This document shows positions 1 to 7,783 of a DNA stretch of 63,957 nt, piece by piece. The stretch is from positions 1-63,957 of the forward strand of contig JALUAM010000021.1 in NCBI GenBank assembly GCA_027051095.1. The letters are read 5' to 3'. The translations under genes and the position numbers were made by a program. The notes under the pieces are model-generated. The model saw only the letters and a list, made by a program, of their open reading frames with translations. It did not search any database and was not told the DNA's origin. The stretch is from Acidilobaceae archaeon. Lineage in GTDB: Archaea > Thermoproteota > Thermoprotei_A > Sulfolobales > Acidilobaceae. How positions within the stretch are numbered: position 1 is the first letter of the stretch; every line of letters begins with the position of its first letter.

Positions 1-477
1 GAGCTCGTAGAGAGGATGCTAGGCGTGAAGGTGGTGGTCCCCGCGTGGGCGCGGGGGCTCGAGGAGGCTGAGAGGCCTCTGGCGCCGGGAATGAAGTATA
101 GGCACTACTCGCCGGACACGCCCGTGGTCTTAGTAGACTGCCCCGGCGAGGATCTATCCGTGGTCGCCAGGAAGCTTGTTGAGGTCGCCTCGGCATTGTC
201 TAAGAGAGGTTTTAGAGTGGCGGTTGCGGGGCCCGACGAGGTCCTAAGCCTAGCGCGCAAGGTATCGGATGGGAACAGGCTCTGGGCGGCGGAGTTGAGC
301 TTGGGGCCGGAGGGCAGGCCCGAGATAGCGGCAAGGAGGCTCTTCCAGGTCTTGAGGAGCCTCGATAAGATGGGCGTTGACGCCGCTGTCTTCGCGCCGG
401 TTGTGGAGAGAGGCGTAGGCTTGGCCGTAATGAATAGGTTGAGGAAGGCTGCATCCGAGAGGGTTTCCTGCAGGTAG
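1..477 (+). CDS. sua5: Sua5/YrdC/YwlC family L-threonylcarbamoyladenylate synthase, C-terminal part (5' cut by window edge)
   Basis: The reading frame is open from base 1, so the start lies outside the window and only about 158 residues are visible. The motif PGMKYRHYSP near residue 30 is the conserved linker between the YrdC catalytic domain and the C-terminal Rossmann-like Sua5 domain; the rest matches that Sua5 domain in size. Sua5 makes threonylcarbamoyl-AMP from threonine, bicarbonate and ATP for the t6A37 modification of ANN-decoding tRNAs. The catalytic YrdC half cannot be checked here. It lies 57 bp upstream of the thiW operon and probably belongs to a separate upstream unit. Confidence 0.85.
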   Translation, partial: ELVERMLGVKVVVPAWARGLEEAERPLAPGMKYRHYSPDTPVVLVDCPGEDLSVVARKLVEVASALSKRGFRVAVAGPDEVLSLARKVSDGNRLWAAELSLGPEGRPEIAARRLFQVLRSLDKMGVDAAVFAPVVERGVGLAVMNRLRKAASERVSCR

Positions 478-490
478 GCAGCCCTAAACC

Positions 491-524
491 ATATTTAAGA
501 GTTAATTACCACCTATAGTGGTAA
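491..524 (+). promoter_or_regulatory. Promoter with palindromic operator of the thiW operon
   Basis: A TATA-like stretch (atatttaaga, 491-500) is followed by a perfect inverted repeat, TTACCAC (506-512) and GTGGTAA (518-524), separated by five bases. The repeat sits between the TATA box and the ATG at 535, about where transcription should start, so a repressor bound there would block initiation. The bound protein is not known. Confidence 0.5.
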
Positions 525-534
525 AGGGGTTGTT

Positions 535-1080
535 ATGGCGCTGGAGAGGGCGGCTCTGGAGCGGAAGCTGGCCCTCGCAGCGGTCTTGGGGGGCGTGGCT
601 GTCGCCCTTGCGGGCGTCTACATACCTATAGGCCCTACGAAGGCCTACCCGGTGCAGCACATGGTTAACGTGATTGCGGGCGTCTTGCTAGGGCCCCTGT
701 GGGCTGGGGGGCTAGCCCTGGTGATTGGGCTTGTCAGGATGTCGCTCGGCCTGGGAACAATATACGCTATACCCGGAGGGATACCAGGGGCCGTGCTGGT
801 GGGGGTGGCGGCTAAGGTTTTAATGAAGAGGGGTAGGAACCCTATACTGGCCGCGTTGGCGGAGCCTTTTGGCACGGCAGTGGTGGGGTTCCTTCTGGCT
901 CTCTTCGTATTCGCGCCTCTGGTGGGAGACTATGAGAAGTGGCTAGCTGCCCTAGCACCTATATGGCTTGTCTGGCTGGCTAGCACACTGATAGGCACAG
1001 CGCTCGGAGCTGCGGCTCTCAAGGTCCTAGAGGTATCAGGTCTTGCGAGGCTCAGGCCTGAAGCTATTGATAGTAGGTGA
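535..1080 (+). CDS. thiW: ThiW-type substrate-binding (S) component of an ECF transporter
   Basis: This 181-residue, very hydrophobic protein with about five membrane spans resembles the ThiW family. The diagnostic part is the segment from about residue 34 to 60 (KAYPVQHMVNVIAGVLLGP, then IGLVRMSLGLGT and AIPGG). ThiW is predicted from its genomic context to import a thiamin precursor, usually the thiazole moiety. Two ECF ATPases and an EcfT follow in the same operon, giving a complete transporter. The ATG at 535 follows a palindromic operator. The exact substrate is inferred. Confidence 0.85.
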   Translation: MALERAALERKLALAAVLGGVAVALAGVYIPIGPTKAYPVQHMVNVIAGVLLGPLWAGGLALVIGLVRMSLGLGTIYAIPGGIPGAVLVGVAAKVLMKRGRNPILAALAEPFGTAVVGFLLALFVFAPLVGDYEKWLAALAPIWLVWLASTLIGTALGAAALKVLEVSGLARLRPEAIDSR

Positions 1081-1561
1081 GTCGGGGAGAGGTAAGACGC
1101 GTCTGACGGAGACGCTAGCCTTATTATTGTCTGCGGTGGCAGAATCCTCCAACATTGCTATCCTCGACTTTGCGCCAAATGTTATGGGGGTGGGAGCGCC
1201 GTTGAGGCCGCCGCCGGGGGCGAGATACGTTAGACCCAGCGGGATCAGGGCCCCAAGGCTCGAGTCGCGGGGAGACTGCCGCCTAGCCTGGAAGCTAGCG
1301 CTGCACAACGCTAGCCTGACGTCCCGGGCCCTGCTGCAATATATACACTCGCCTCTCCCCGTGCTTGTAATCAACGATGCTAGCATCCATCTCCACGCCG
1401 GCGATCCGCGTTTGATGATAGTAGCCATCAGGGTGTCTAGGGTTGCGGTGGTGAACGCTTACCTCGGGTCTAAGATAAGCGATGCATGCGGCATATCGTC
1501 TCGAGAGAGATGGGCGGTCTCGATGCTAGAGGGCCTGGTGGACGAGGTATGGAGGCTGTAG
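1043..1561 (+). CDS. P-loop NTPase-like protein of the thiW operon, function unknown
   Basis: This is a 172-residue protein with a Walker A motif (GESGRGKT, residues 12-19) directly after a hydrophobic first strand (LKLLIV). A later hydrophobic strand ending in ND (LPVLVINDAS, about residue 107) could act as Walker B. It lacks the ABC signature and so is not a third ABC ATPase. It starts at TTG 1043, overlapping thiW by 38 bp, and its end overlaps the next gene, so it is embedded in the transporter operon. A kinase or GTPase role linked to the imported thiamin precursor is possible but not shown. Confidence 0.6.
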   Translation: MRGSGLKLLIVGESGRGKTRLTETLALLLSAVAESSNIAILDFAPNVMGVGAPLRPPPGARYVRPSGIRAPRLESRGDCRLAWKLALHNASLTSRALLQYIHSPLPVLVINDASIHLHAGDPRLMIVAIRVSRVAVVNAYLGSKISDACGISSRERWAVSMLEGLVDEVWRL

Positions 1562-2271
1562 TGGAGCTTGACGGTGTCAGCTACCGCTACCCCGGTAGCA
1601 GGGAGTGGGCCCTGAGGGATGTGAGCCTGTCTATGGGTAAGGGCTTAACGCTGGTCACGGGGCCCACGGGCTCCGGCAAGAGCACTCTGCTACGGGTGAT
1701 CTCGGGCTCGGCGCAAACCGTCCACGGCGGCGAGCTCAGGGGCAGGGTTGAAGTCAAGGGGAGGCCGGTGCTGGTGCCGCAGGAGTTCGAGAGCTTCATA
1801 TTAATGCCCACGGTTGCGGAGGACCTAGAGCATGCTGCCCACGTGGGAGGGGCTTCCCTCTTTGAGGCGAGGCTAGTGGCGAGAAGGGTCGCCGAGGACT
1901 TAGGGATCGAGCACCTCATGCATAGGAGCGTGGTTGAGCTCTCGCTAGGAGAGAGGCAGAGGGTTGCTGTTGCGGCTGCCCTGGCTATGGGGGCCGACGT
2001 ACTCCTGCTTGACGAGCCGCTAGCCCACCAGGACTTTGAAGGCTCGTCACTGATAGTCGATGCCCTGAAGAGGTTTGAGGCCGTCGTGGTGGCCGAGCAT
2101 AGGGTGTCGAGGTTAGCGTCGATGGCCTCTAAAGTGATCGTAATGAGGGCTGGAAGGGTGGATGCTGAGGGGCCCCCAGAGGACCTAGCCGTGGTGATCG
2201 CAAGGCTCATGGATCCCTTAGCCGCCGGTCTAGAAGGCTTAGAGGCCTGTATGAGGGCATGTAGGAGTTGA
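1549..2271 (+). CDS. ECF transporter energizing ATPase (EcfA-type), first copy
   Basis: This ABC ATPase of about 240 residues has Walker A (GPTGSGKST), a Q-loop (LVPQEFESFI), the signature LSLGERQRV, Walker B (VLLLDEP) and the switch histidine (VAEHR). An upstream in-frame start at 1486 exists, but the ATG at 1549, preceded by a GAGG-like site, puts the N-terminus just before the conserved first strand (VELDGVSYRYPG). It overlaps the preceding gene by 13 bp and the next by 4 bp. It should pair with the second ATPase to drive the ThiW/EcfT transporter at the cytoplasmic face. Confidence 0.88.
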   Translation: MEAVVELDGVSYRYPGSREWALRDVSLSMGKGLTLVTGPTGSGKSTLLRVISGSAQTVHGGELRGRVEVKGRPVLVPQEFESFILMPTVAEDLEHAAHVGGASLFEARLVARRVAEDLGIEHLMHRSVVELSLGERQRVAVAAALAMGADVLLLDEPLAHQDFEGSSLIVDALKRFEAVVVAEHRVSRLASMASKVIVMRAGRVDAEGPPEDLAVVIARLMDPLAAGLEGLEACMRACRS

Positions 2272-2915
2272 GGGGCTGGGTCTTCGAGAACGTAGAAGTG
2301 CCCGGCAGGCTTAGAGGGGTCTCGCTAGAGGCCAGCGGCGTTACAGCTGTGCTGGGCCCCAATGGGAGCGGGAAGACCACGCTGCTCCTGGTAGCCGCCG
2401 GCGTGGTCAGGCCTTTGAGGGGGAGCATTAAAGGGCCTGAGAGGGTAGGGGCCGCCTGGCAGAACCCTTACCTGTCGTTCCACAGGCCAACCGTCATAGA
2501 GGAGCTGGAGTATACATGCGGCTCGAGGGGGGAAGCTATGAGGCTCCTGAGAGAGGCGGGCCTAGGACACGCTGCGGGCAGAAGCCCCTTCACGCTGAGT
2601 CTTGGAGAAGCCAGGAGGCTATCAATACTGCTGGCGTTCTCCTGGGGGCCTGACGCCCTGGTACTCGATGAGCCCACGGCGGGCCTAGACAACGAGTGGA
2701 AGGGGTGGGCTGCTAGGCTGGTAAGGGATGCAGGTGTCCATTCGCTAATAGCCACCCACGACGTCCTGTTCGCCCTAGCAGCAGCTGATAAAGCCGTTAG
2801 CTTAAGGCGCGGGGTGAAAGTCTATGAGGGCCCCGTACAGGGCGCCCCGGAAGCGGCAGTCCTCGTCTCACGAGGTGTAGGGAGCTGTGAGGCCCGCTGC
2901 CTCATCGGCCTATAG
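2268..2915 (+). CDS. ECF transporter energizing ATPase (EcfA-type), second copy
   Basis: A compact 215-residue ABC ATPase with Walker A (GPNGSGKTT, about residues 31-39), a Q-loop (AAWQNPY), a somewhat altered signature (LSLGEARRL), Walker B (ALVLDEPTAG) and the switch histidine (IATHD). It starts at TTG 2268, overlapping the previous stop codon as TTGA, which suggests translational coupling. With the first EcfA it would form the heterodimeric motor of the ThiW transporter. The C-terminus is short compared with many EcfA proteins. Confidence 0.85.
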   Translation: MRGWVFENVEVPGRLRGVSLEASGVTAVLGPNGSGKTTLLLVAAGVVRPLRGSIKGPERVGAAWQNPYLSFHRPTVIEELEYTCGSRGEAMRLLREAGLGHAAGRSPFTLSLGEARRLSILLAFSWGPDALVLDEPTAGLDNEWKGWAARLVRDAGVHSLIATHDVLFALAAADKAVSLRRGVKVYEGPVQGAPEAAVLVSRGVGSCEARCLIGL

Positions 2916-3534
2916 GCTAACACCCCCAGTCGCGGTCCTAGCCGCCGCGTGGAGCCTATACATGGTCGCTAGTGGAAGGCTCCTTGAGGCCTCTGTGCTT
3001 GCAGTAGCACTGGCATCAGCGTCGGGCCTGCTCGACAGGGCTCCAATGCTCTACCTCTGGCTGGCTGCTCCGAGCCTCGCCGTAGTGTCAGCATTCTACG
3101 GGCTCGAGGAGGGCGTGGAGGCCTCAGCCAGGATAGCAGTAGCCGCTCTCGCTTCCTCGGGCAGCCTGGCATCGGTCAGCTACCTAGAGGCTTACGCCTG
3201 GCTTAGAGCAGCCGGGTTGCCACCCCACTGGGCGCTTATGCCGGCTCTCGTCGCCAGGCAGGCCCAAGTTGCCCTTTCCTCCCTGGCCGAGGCCAGGGCG
3301 GCGCTGAAGGGGCGCGGGCTCTCCGGGCTAAGACTAGCATACACGCTCCCTATACCAGTCTTAGTACACATGTACAGGTACTCTGCGAGCCTCGCCGAGT
3401 CTCTAAACCAGAGGGGGGCGATTAAGCCTACACCCGTGAGGGTCAAGCCGAGACTCACGCTCGGCGACGCCGTGGTGCTAGCCTACATTGTATTAACTAC
3501 GCTGGCGGCTCTAGCGGGTAATAGGCCCTCCTAG
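2887..3534 (+). CDS. ecfT: ECF transporter transmembrane coupling protein EcfT
   Basis: A 215-residue membrane protein with several hydrophobic spans. The region ARAALKGRGLSG at about residues 138-149 matches the conserved Ala-Arg-Gly coupling motifs of EcfT that contact the ATPases; a second ARG-like site (LNQRGA) follows. It starts at GTG 2887, overlapping the second ATPase gene by 29 bp. Four to five membrane segments are expected, as in the family. It completes the ECF transporter begun by thiW. Its end overlaps the convergent gene at 3497 by 38 bp. Confidence 0.82.
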   Translation: MRPAASSAYRLTPPVAVLAAAWSLYMVASGRLLEASVLAVALASASGLLDRAPMLYLWLAAPSLAVVSAFYGLEEGVEASARIAVAALASSGSLASVSYLEAYAWLRAAGLPPHWALMPALVARQAQVALSSLAEARAALKGRGLSGLRLAYTLPIPVLVHMYRYSASLAESLNQRGAIKPTPVRVKPRLTLGDAVVLAYIVLTTLAALAGNRPS

Positions 3535-4042
3535 GCGGAGGCTCCGAGCCCGCGTCAACGCCTAGAAGCCTCGCTAGGGAGAGCCTTAGAGCACTTCTAT
3601 TCCTACGAGACGCAAGGCTCAGCGGCGAGGTCCTAGGGGGGCCCAAATCTACTATTTCCACGCCCGCAGCCTTAGACGCGGTTGAAAGAGCCAACCTGTA
3701 AGCCTTAACCTCGACATACGAGGCTATGAAGCTGTGAGCTGTGGAGGCCGCCTGAAGGTCTCTGGATAAGGCCCTCACTAGGGCCTCAAGCCTCCACGGA
3801 TTCTTGGAGTAGAGAGAGTCCCAGCGGGGGCTCAGGTCGCACCAGGAGAGGCTAGACTCCTCGCCCCAGTATACTAGCCCGGGCTTGCAGCTGTCGACAG
3901 CGGCGAGTCTGAGCAGGCCTGCCTCGACGAGATCCCACACGTAGTCGTACACTAGCCGCCAGTTCCTGCCCAGCATGTAGCTCCCCAGCCTTACACCCCC
4001 GTTGCAAGACAGCACTAGAAGGCCCCGGCGGCCTGTTAACAT
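3497..4042 (-). CDS. Uncharacterised protein
   Basis: I do not recognise this 181-residue protein. It starts with a hydrophobic strand and a Ser-Cys-Asn motif (LLVLSCNGG, residues 8-16), has a Cys/Trp-rich middle, and ends in a basic then Pro-rich tail. The length, ATG start and codon pattern look like a real gene. It converges on ecfT with overlapping 3' ends and is divergent from the PEBP gene. No membrane span or signal peptide is evident. The early strand followed by SCN resembles the start of YaaA- or TGT-like nucleoside domains, but that is weak. Confidence 0.55.
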   Translation of the reverse strand: MLTGRRGLLVLSCNGGVRLGSYMLGRNWRLVYDYVWDLVEAGLLRLAAVDSCKPGLVYWGEESSLSWCDLSPRWDSLYSKNPWRLEALVRALSRDLQAASTAHSFIASYVEVKAYRLALSTASKAAGVEIVDLGPPRTSPLSLASRRNRSALRLSLARLLGVDAGSEPPPRRAYYPLEPPA

Positions 4043-4115
4043 AGGAGCAGCTCACCATAGATATCTAGGCGGCTCGGCCAACTTTGAAGATCGGTTCCAC
4101 CGGGGGCGGCCGCTC

Positions 4116-4619
4116 ATGGCCAGGCTGAAGGAGTACGTAGTCAGGGAGGGGGTAGAGTTTAAGCTTGAGAGCCCAGCGTTCGAGAACGGCGGCGTGATAC
4201 CCAAGGCTTACACGTGCGACGGAAGAGATGTGAGCCCGCCGCTGAGGTGGAGCGGCCAGCCTGAGGCCAAGAGCTACGCGCTGATAATGTATGACCCCGA
4301 CGCCCCAGCAGGCACATTCATACACTGGGTCATATACGATATACCTGCGTCTAGATCGGACCTGCCTGAAGCCGTGCCGAGAAGGCCGGTCATAGAGGGG
4401 CTCGGGGTTCAAGGTGTTAACGACTTCGGCTACACAGGCTATGGAGGCCCCTGCCCGCCGGCCTGGCATGGTGAGCATAGGTACTTCTTCGCGCTACACG
4501 CGCTCAACACGGAAAGCCTAGGCCTGCCCAGCGGGTCAACCGCAGACGCCGTTATAGAGGCCATGAAAGGGAAAGTAGTGGGATACGCAATCCTAATGGG
4601 AAGGTATAAGAGAGGGTAG
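4116..4619 (+). CDS. YbhB/YbcL (PEBP, phosphatidylethanolamine-binding) family protein
   Basis: This 167-residue protein has the full PEBP fold signature: ESPAFENGGVIPKAYTCDGRDVSPPL near the N-terminus, then the ligand-pocket motifs DPDAPAGTFIHW and GYGGPCPP...HRYFF. An upstream in-frame extension to 4002 is unlikely, because homology begins only after the ATG at 4116. Archaeal and bacterial members are small soluble proteins that bind anionic ligands; their physiological role is poorly defined. It is divergent from the unknown gene at 3497-4042 and not obviously in an operon. Confidence 0.9.
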   Translation: MARLKEYVVREGVEFKLESPAFENGGVIPKAYTCDGRDVSPPLRWSGQPEAKSYALIMYDPDAPAGTFIHWVIYDIPASRSDLPEAVPRRPVIEGLGVQGVNDFGYTGYGGPCPPAWHGEHRYFFALHALNTESLGLPSGSTADAVIEAMKGKVVGYAILMGRYKRG

Positions 4620-4706
4620 GCGGTCCCAGGGCACTACTCCGGGAAGAATACCCTAAAAAACAGGGGCTCTTTTAAACTAAGCCTAGGAAGCGCCGCTTCT
4701 TGACAG

Positions 4707-5210
4707 CTACTTCCTTATACTCCAGAGCTTCCTCACTATGGCCTTGAAGCCTGCGCTAACGCTGTCCAGAACCTTGGGCGACAGCTGCATCCTAACCCTC
4801 TCAGGCGGCGGGTTTATCTTGCTCAGCTCCTCGCTAAGGCTGAGAGCATGGCTTAGCAGCGCGTGGGCTCCCTTAAAGCGCTCCTCCTCTACTACCATGC
4901 CCTCGAAGTAGGGTATCCAGGCGCTGGGGTCCCTGCTCCTCCTTATAAGCACCAGGTAGCCGCCGACAACAGGGCCTATCTCGGGCTTCAGCCTGTAGGC
5001 CCTGTAGTTCTCACTCGTACTCTCCTCAGTTATCATCTCGTGCTTCTTCAGAACCTCTATCATCTGGTCGAAGATCTCGCTAGCCTTCTTACCGCCCATC
5101 CTTATTAGCGTCGACTCTCTCATGTCGGGCGCGCTAACCCTAAACTGTATCACCGGGCCCCTCGCCGTCTTCCTAAGCACGAGCCTGTAGCTCCTGCCCT
5201 CCTGGCTCAT
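4707..5210 (-). CDS. Uncharacterised crenarchaeal-type protein
   Basis: A 167-residue soluble protein that I do not recognise. It has an even mix of charged and hydrophobic residues, no signal or membrane segment, and a likely helical C-terminus rich in Lys and Arg. The ATG at 5210 has an SD-like purine run upstream, and a TATA-like cttatattatt lies on the minus strand near 5246-5256. It stands alone, divergent from the AbrB/PhoU-like gene at 5477. Its composition suggests a nucleic-acid-binding or ribosome-associated protein, but nothing decisive is visible. Confidence 0.6.
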   Translation of the reverse strand: MSQEGRSYRLVLRKTARGPVIQFRVSAPDMRESTLIRMGGKKASEIFDQMIEVLKKHEMITEESTSENYRAYRLKPEIGPVVGGYLVLIRRSRDPSAWIPYFEGMVVEEERFKGAHALLSHALSLSEELSKINPPPERVRMQLSPKVLDSVSAGFKAIVRKLWSIRK

Positions 5211-5300
5211 CGCTCCCCACCTTGGGCCTGCACTCCACCTAGTAATAATATAAGGTCACGGGTTTATATACGTCTCGGTAATCCCTACAAGGCATATGTG

Positions 5301-5349
5301 GGCGTCCCGCCTCATTGGAGAGTAATACCTTGACTAGGCGTCCCGCCTC
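5301..5349. repeat. Pair of 13-bp direct repeats upstream of the AbrB/PhoU-like gene
   Basis: GGCGTCCCGCCTC occurs at 5301-5313 and exactly again at 5337-5349, 36 bp apart start to start. The gap 5211-5476 between divergent genes holds these repeats plus promoter-like AT-rich stretches (5428-5443 and 5454-5464) near the plus-strand gene. The spacing is about 3.4 helical turns. A regulator-binding role is inferred from position only. Confidence 0.6.
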
Positions 5350-5476
5350 CAGGGCACGAAGTATGCGATTAAGCGGGGCATGACTGGTTAAATGCCGGGG
5401 GAGTGCCAGAACGCGGACCGCAGAAGGTGTATTTAAATTATTTAGAAGCATCTATATTTAAAGGAGGCGGCCCCCG

Positions 5477-6520
5477 GTGGCCTCGGGTGAAAGTTCTAAA
5501 GCGTTCATATTAATCCCAAGGAAGGTTCAGAGGCTCGGCGCGTCAAGCCTCATAGTGACTATTCCTAAGGAGTGGGCTAGAAGAAACGGGATTAAGGTAG
5601 GGGATGTGATATCGCTAATCGACGTGGGCGACAGGCTAATAATACTGCCCAAGAACCATTTGAAGCGGACTGTTGTCAGCTTCGACGGCAAGCACAAGAG
5701 GGTTGTAATGCATATCGGCAGGGTCTCTCTCTGCGGCTTCATATTCGGACAGGATAAGATCATAGTTAACGCTCCGCGTCAAGGCACTGCCAGGGAGATA
5801 ATAAATAGGCTCGAGAACGTGATAAAGATCCTACCGTTCATCTACGTGCAGGGTAGGGGCAAGCAGGTGATAATAGATCTCGAAAGTCCCATGGAGGATC
5901 CCTGGCAAGCCTTCAAAGGGCTGGGCGACCACACGGTCAACTACCTAGAAAGGCTCATCAAGTATATAGACGGCGGTGACAGCATAAACCTGGATGAGCT
6001 AGAGTCCCTGAGGCTTATGGCTCAGAGGTATAGCTTCAGGCTGCTGAGGGCTGTGTCTCTCAGCGATGCGAGGGGGGGCCTAGAGTCTGTACTCGGCCTC
6101 CACCTCTTCCTTTACGCCTCGCTACTCGGGGTAGCAGTGGAGGAGTTCCATGACATAGGGAGAAGCATAGTGGAGTTGAGGGACAAAATGAATGACGACG
6201 AAAAGGAAAGGGTTAAAGCGTTCCTGCAGCTACTCGAGGTCGCTTTAGCAACGCTATCGACCAACTTGGACTCGTACAGCGTGAAAAAAGTCGAAGAGGC
6301 CTACTGGAAGCTTAAGTCGCTGCTCGACATGAAGTCTAAGATACACATGGCCCTTGAAAACGCGACCCCAGCCTACTCCTACATACTGGGCAAGCTGACG
6401 AGCGTTGCGACGCTACTCGAAATCGCGGGTAGCGTTATGGCGTGTTATATGGTTATACAGAAGTACTCGGAGCGAGTGGAGGAGAGCGAACTGGGGCTTA
6501 ACAGTAAGGAGCCCCGATGA
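5477..6520 (+). CDS. AbrB/SpoVT N-terminal domain plus PhoU-like helical protein, first copy
   Basis: This 347-residue protein begins with an AbrB-type swapped-hairpin DNA-binding domain (RKVQRLGASSLIVTIPKEW, then GIKVGDVISLIDVGDRLIILP, residues 14-60) followed by a long helical region resembling archaeal PhoU-related proteins. The family is linked to phosphate regulation in other archaea, but no phosphate transporter lies nearby. The GTG at 5477 has a strong GGAGG site about ten bases upstream, after an AT-rich promoter (tatatttaaa, 5454-5463). A paralogue lies at 11115-12017 on the other strand. Confidence 0.82.
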   Translation: MASGESSKAFILIPRKVQRLGASSLIVTIPKEWARRNGIKVGDVISLIDVGDRLIILPKNHLKRTVVSFDGKHKRVVMHIGRVSLCGFIFGQDKIIVNAPRQGTAREIINRLENVIKILPFIYVQGRGKQVIIDLESPMEDPWQAFKGLGDHTVNYLERLIKYIDGGDSINLDELESLRLMAQRYSFRLLRAVSLSDARGGLESVLGLHLFLYASLLGVAVEEFHDIGRSIVELRDKMNDDEKERVKAFLQLLEVALATLSTNLDSYSVKKVEEAYWKLKSLLDMKSKIHMALENATPAYSYILGKLTSVATLLEIAGSVMACYMVIQKYSERVEESELGLNSKEPR

Positions 6521-6572
6521 CGACGAACCCCTGATCAGGCTGGCAGCAGACCCCTCAGGGGGGATGGTGAGG

Positions 6573-6595
6573 CCCCGCATCTCGGAGGGGTTTTT
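6573..6595 (+). terminator. Possible terminator after the AbrB/PhoU-like gene
   Basis: A short stem CCCC (6573-6576) / GGGG (6587-6590) is followed directly by five T residues (6591-6595). The position, about 55 bp after the stop codon and about 60 bp before the TATA box of the next gene, fits a transcription end. The stem is short, and archaeal termination mainly needs the T run. Confidence 0.4.
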
Positions 6596-6694
6596 AAGTA
6601 GCCCTCAGGGCTAGGCGCTTATTGTAAGCTGCCGGCCCGCCGGGGGCCACAACGATTTAATCTCCATCCAACATCATTTCTTGGGGTATGAGGC

Positions 6695-7783
6695 ATGTCT
6701 CTGGTAACTGTGCTCTACCACGACGACTTCATGCTTCATAGCCCCGAGCCCTACCAGCACCCGGAGAACCCCGCCAGGCTTAGGAGGGTTCTCGAAGCGT
6801 TAAGGGCTAGAAGCTTGGAGGGGCGAGTCCAGGTTAGAGAGCCCAGGGAGGGTAACTCGTCGGTATTTACTTCCGTCCACAGCCCCTCGTATCTTAAGTA
6901 TGTGCTGTCTCTCGGCGATCAGGGAGTTTCGTGGATCGACGCTGACACATACGTGTCGCCTGGCACGAGGAAAGCCGTAGCTAGGCTTGCGGGTGCCGCT
7001 GACGAGGCGGTGAGCCTAGCCCTCGAGGGCGGGAAGGCCTTTATAGCTGGCAGGCCCCCTGGCCACCACGCGGGTATAGCTGGCCGGGCTCTAGGAGCGC
7101 CCACTAACGGGTTCTGCATAGTGAATACTGCCGCTCTGGTGGCTAGAATGCTCTCAGCCAGGTCTAAGCCCGTGGTGGTGGTGGACTTTGACCTTCACCA
7201 TGGCAATGGCACTCAGGAGATATTCTGGGACGATCCAAACATTATACATATTGATATTCACCAGGACCCGGCGACGATTTACCCTGGGGTAGGCTTCCCG
7301 GAGGACCTAGGAACCGGCGAGGCTAAGGGTACTAAGGTGAATATAGTCACGCCCCCCTACTCCGGAGACGACATCTACATGCATGCTCTGAGCGTGGTGA
7401 GGGCGATAGTGGAGGAGGTTAAGCCAGACTACATCGTGTTTTCTGCGGGCTTCGACGCTTACCGCGGGGACAACGACTTCACAGTGATGAACGTTGGCTC
7501 TAGGTTCTACTGGGAGGCGGGTAGAACGCTTTCAGCCCTGGCTAAAGGCGTGGTGGCGGTGCTGGAGGGGGGTTATGGAGTGGGCCTTGAAAGGGGGCTA
7601 GAGGCCTTCATGGCGGGGCTTACAGGCTTAAGTGAGGATCCTGTCGGCGACAGGGAGAGCGCTAGCATGGAGTCGGCTCTTAGGTTCTACTCAAGGGCAT
7701 TAGCGAGGCTTAAAAAGGCGTTGAAGGAGGCGGGGAGCCCCTACTGGGACGTCGTGGAGGAGCCTGGGCTCAGGCCCTCCTAA
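6695..7783 (+). CDS. Histone deacetylase / acetoin-utilisation (AcuC/AphA) family deacetylase
   Basis: A 362-residue arginase-deacetylase fold protein. All landmarks are present: RPPGHHA (His124, His125), the zinc site VVDFDLHHGNGTQ (Asp166, His168), SAGFDAYRGDN (Asp254) and the late EGGYG tyrosine. Family members remove acetyl groups from lysines or polyamines with a zinc ion; archaea lacking tailed histones may use them on other proteins or small amines. A TATA box (gatttaatc, 6653-6661) precedes the ATG at 6695. Its 3' end overlaps the convergent TldE gene by 14 bp. Substrate unknown. Confidence 0.92.
   Translation: MSLVTVLYHDDFMLHSPEPYQHPENPARLRRVLEALRARSLEGRVQVREPREGNSSVFTSVHSPSYLKYVLSLGDQGVSWIDADTYVSPGTRKAVARLAGAADEAVSLALEGGKAFIAGRPPGHHAGIAGRALGAPTNGFCIVNTAALVARMLSARSKPVVVVDFDLHHGNGTQEIFWDDPNIIHIDIHQDPATIYPGVGFPEDLGTGEAKGTKVNIVTPPYSGDDIYMHALSVVRAIVEEVKPDYIVFSAGFDAYRGDNDFTVMNVGSRFYWEAGRTLSALAKGVVAVLEGGYGVGLERGLEAFMAGLTGLSEDPVGDRESASMESALRFYSRALARLKKALKEAGSPYWDVVEEPGLRPS

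Noticed and set aside
5239-5451. 70-residue open frame on the minus strand upstream of the AbrB/PhoU-like gene
   Set aside because: It covers the direct repeats and promoter boxes and lacks protein-like composition.
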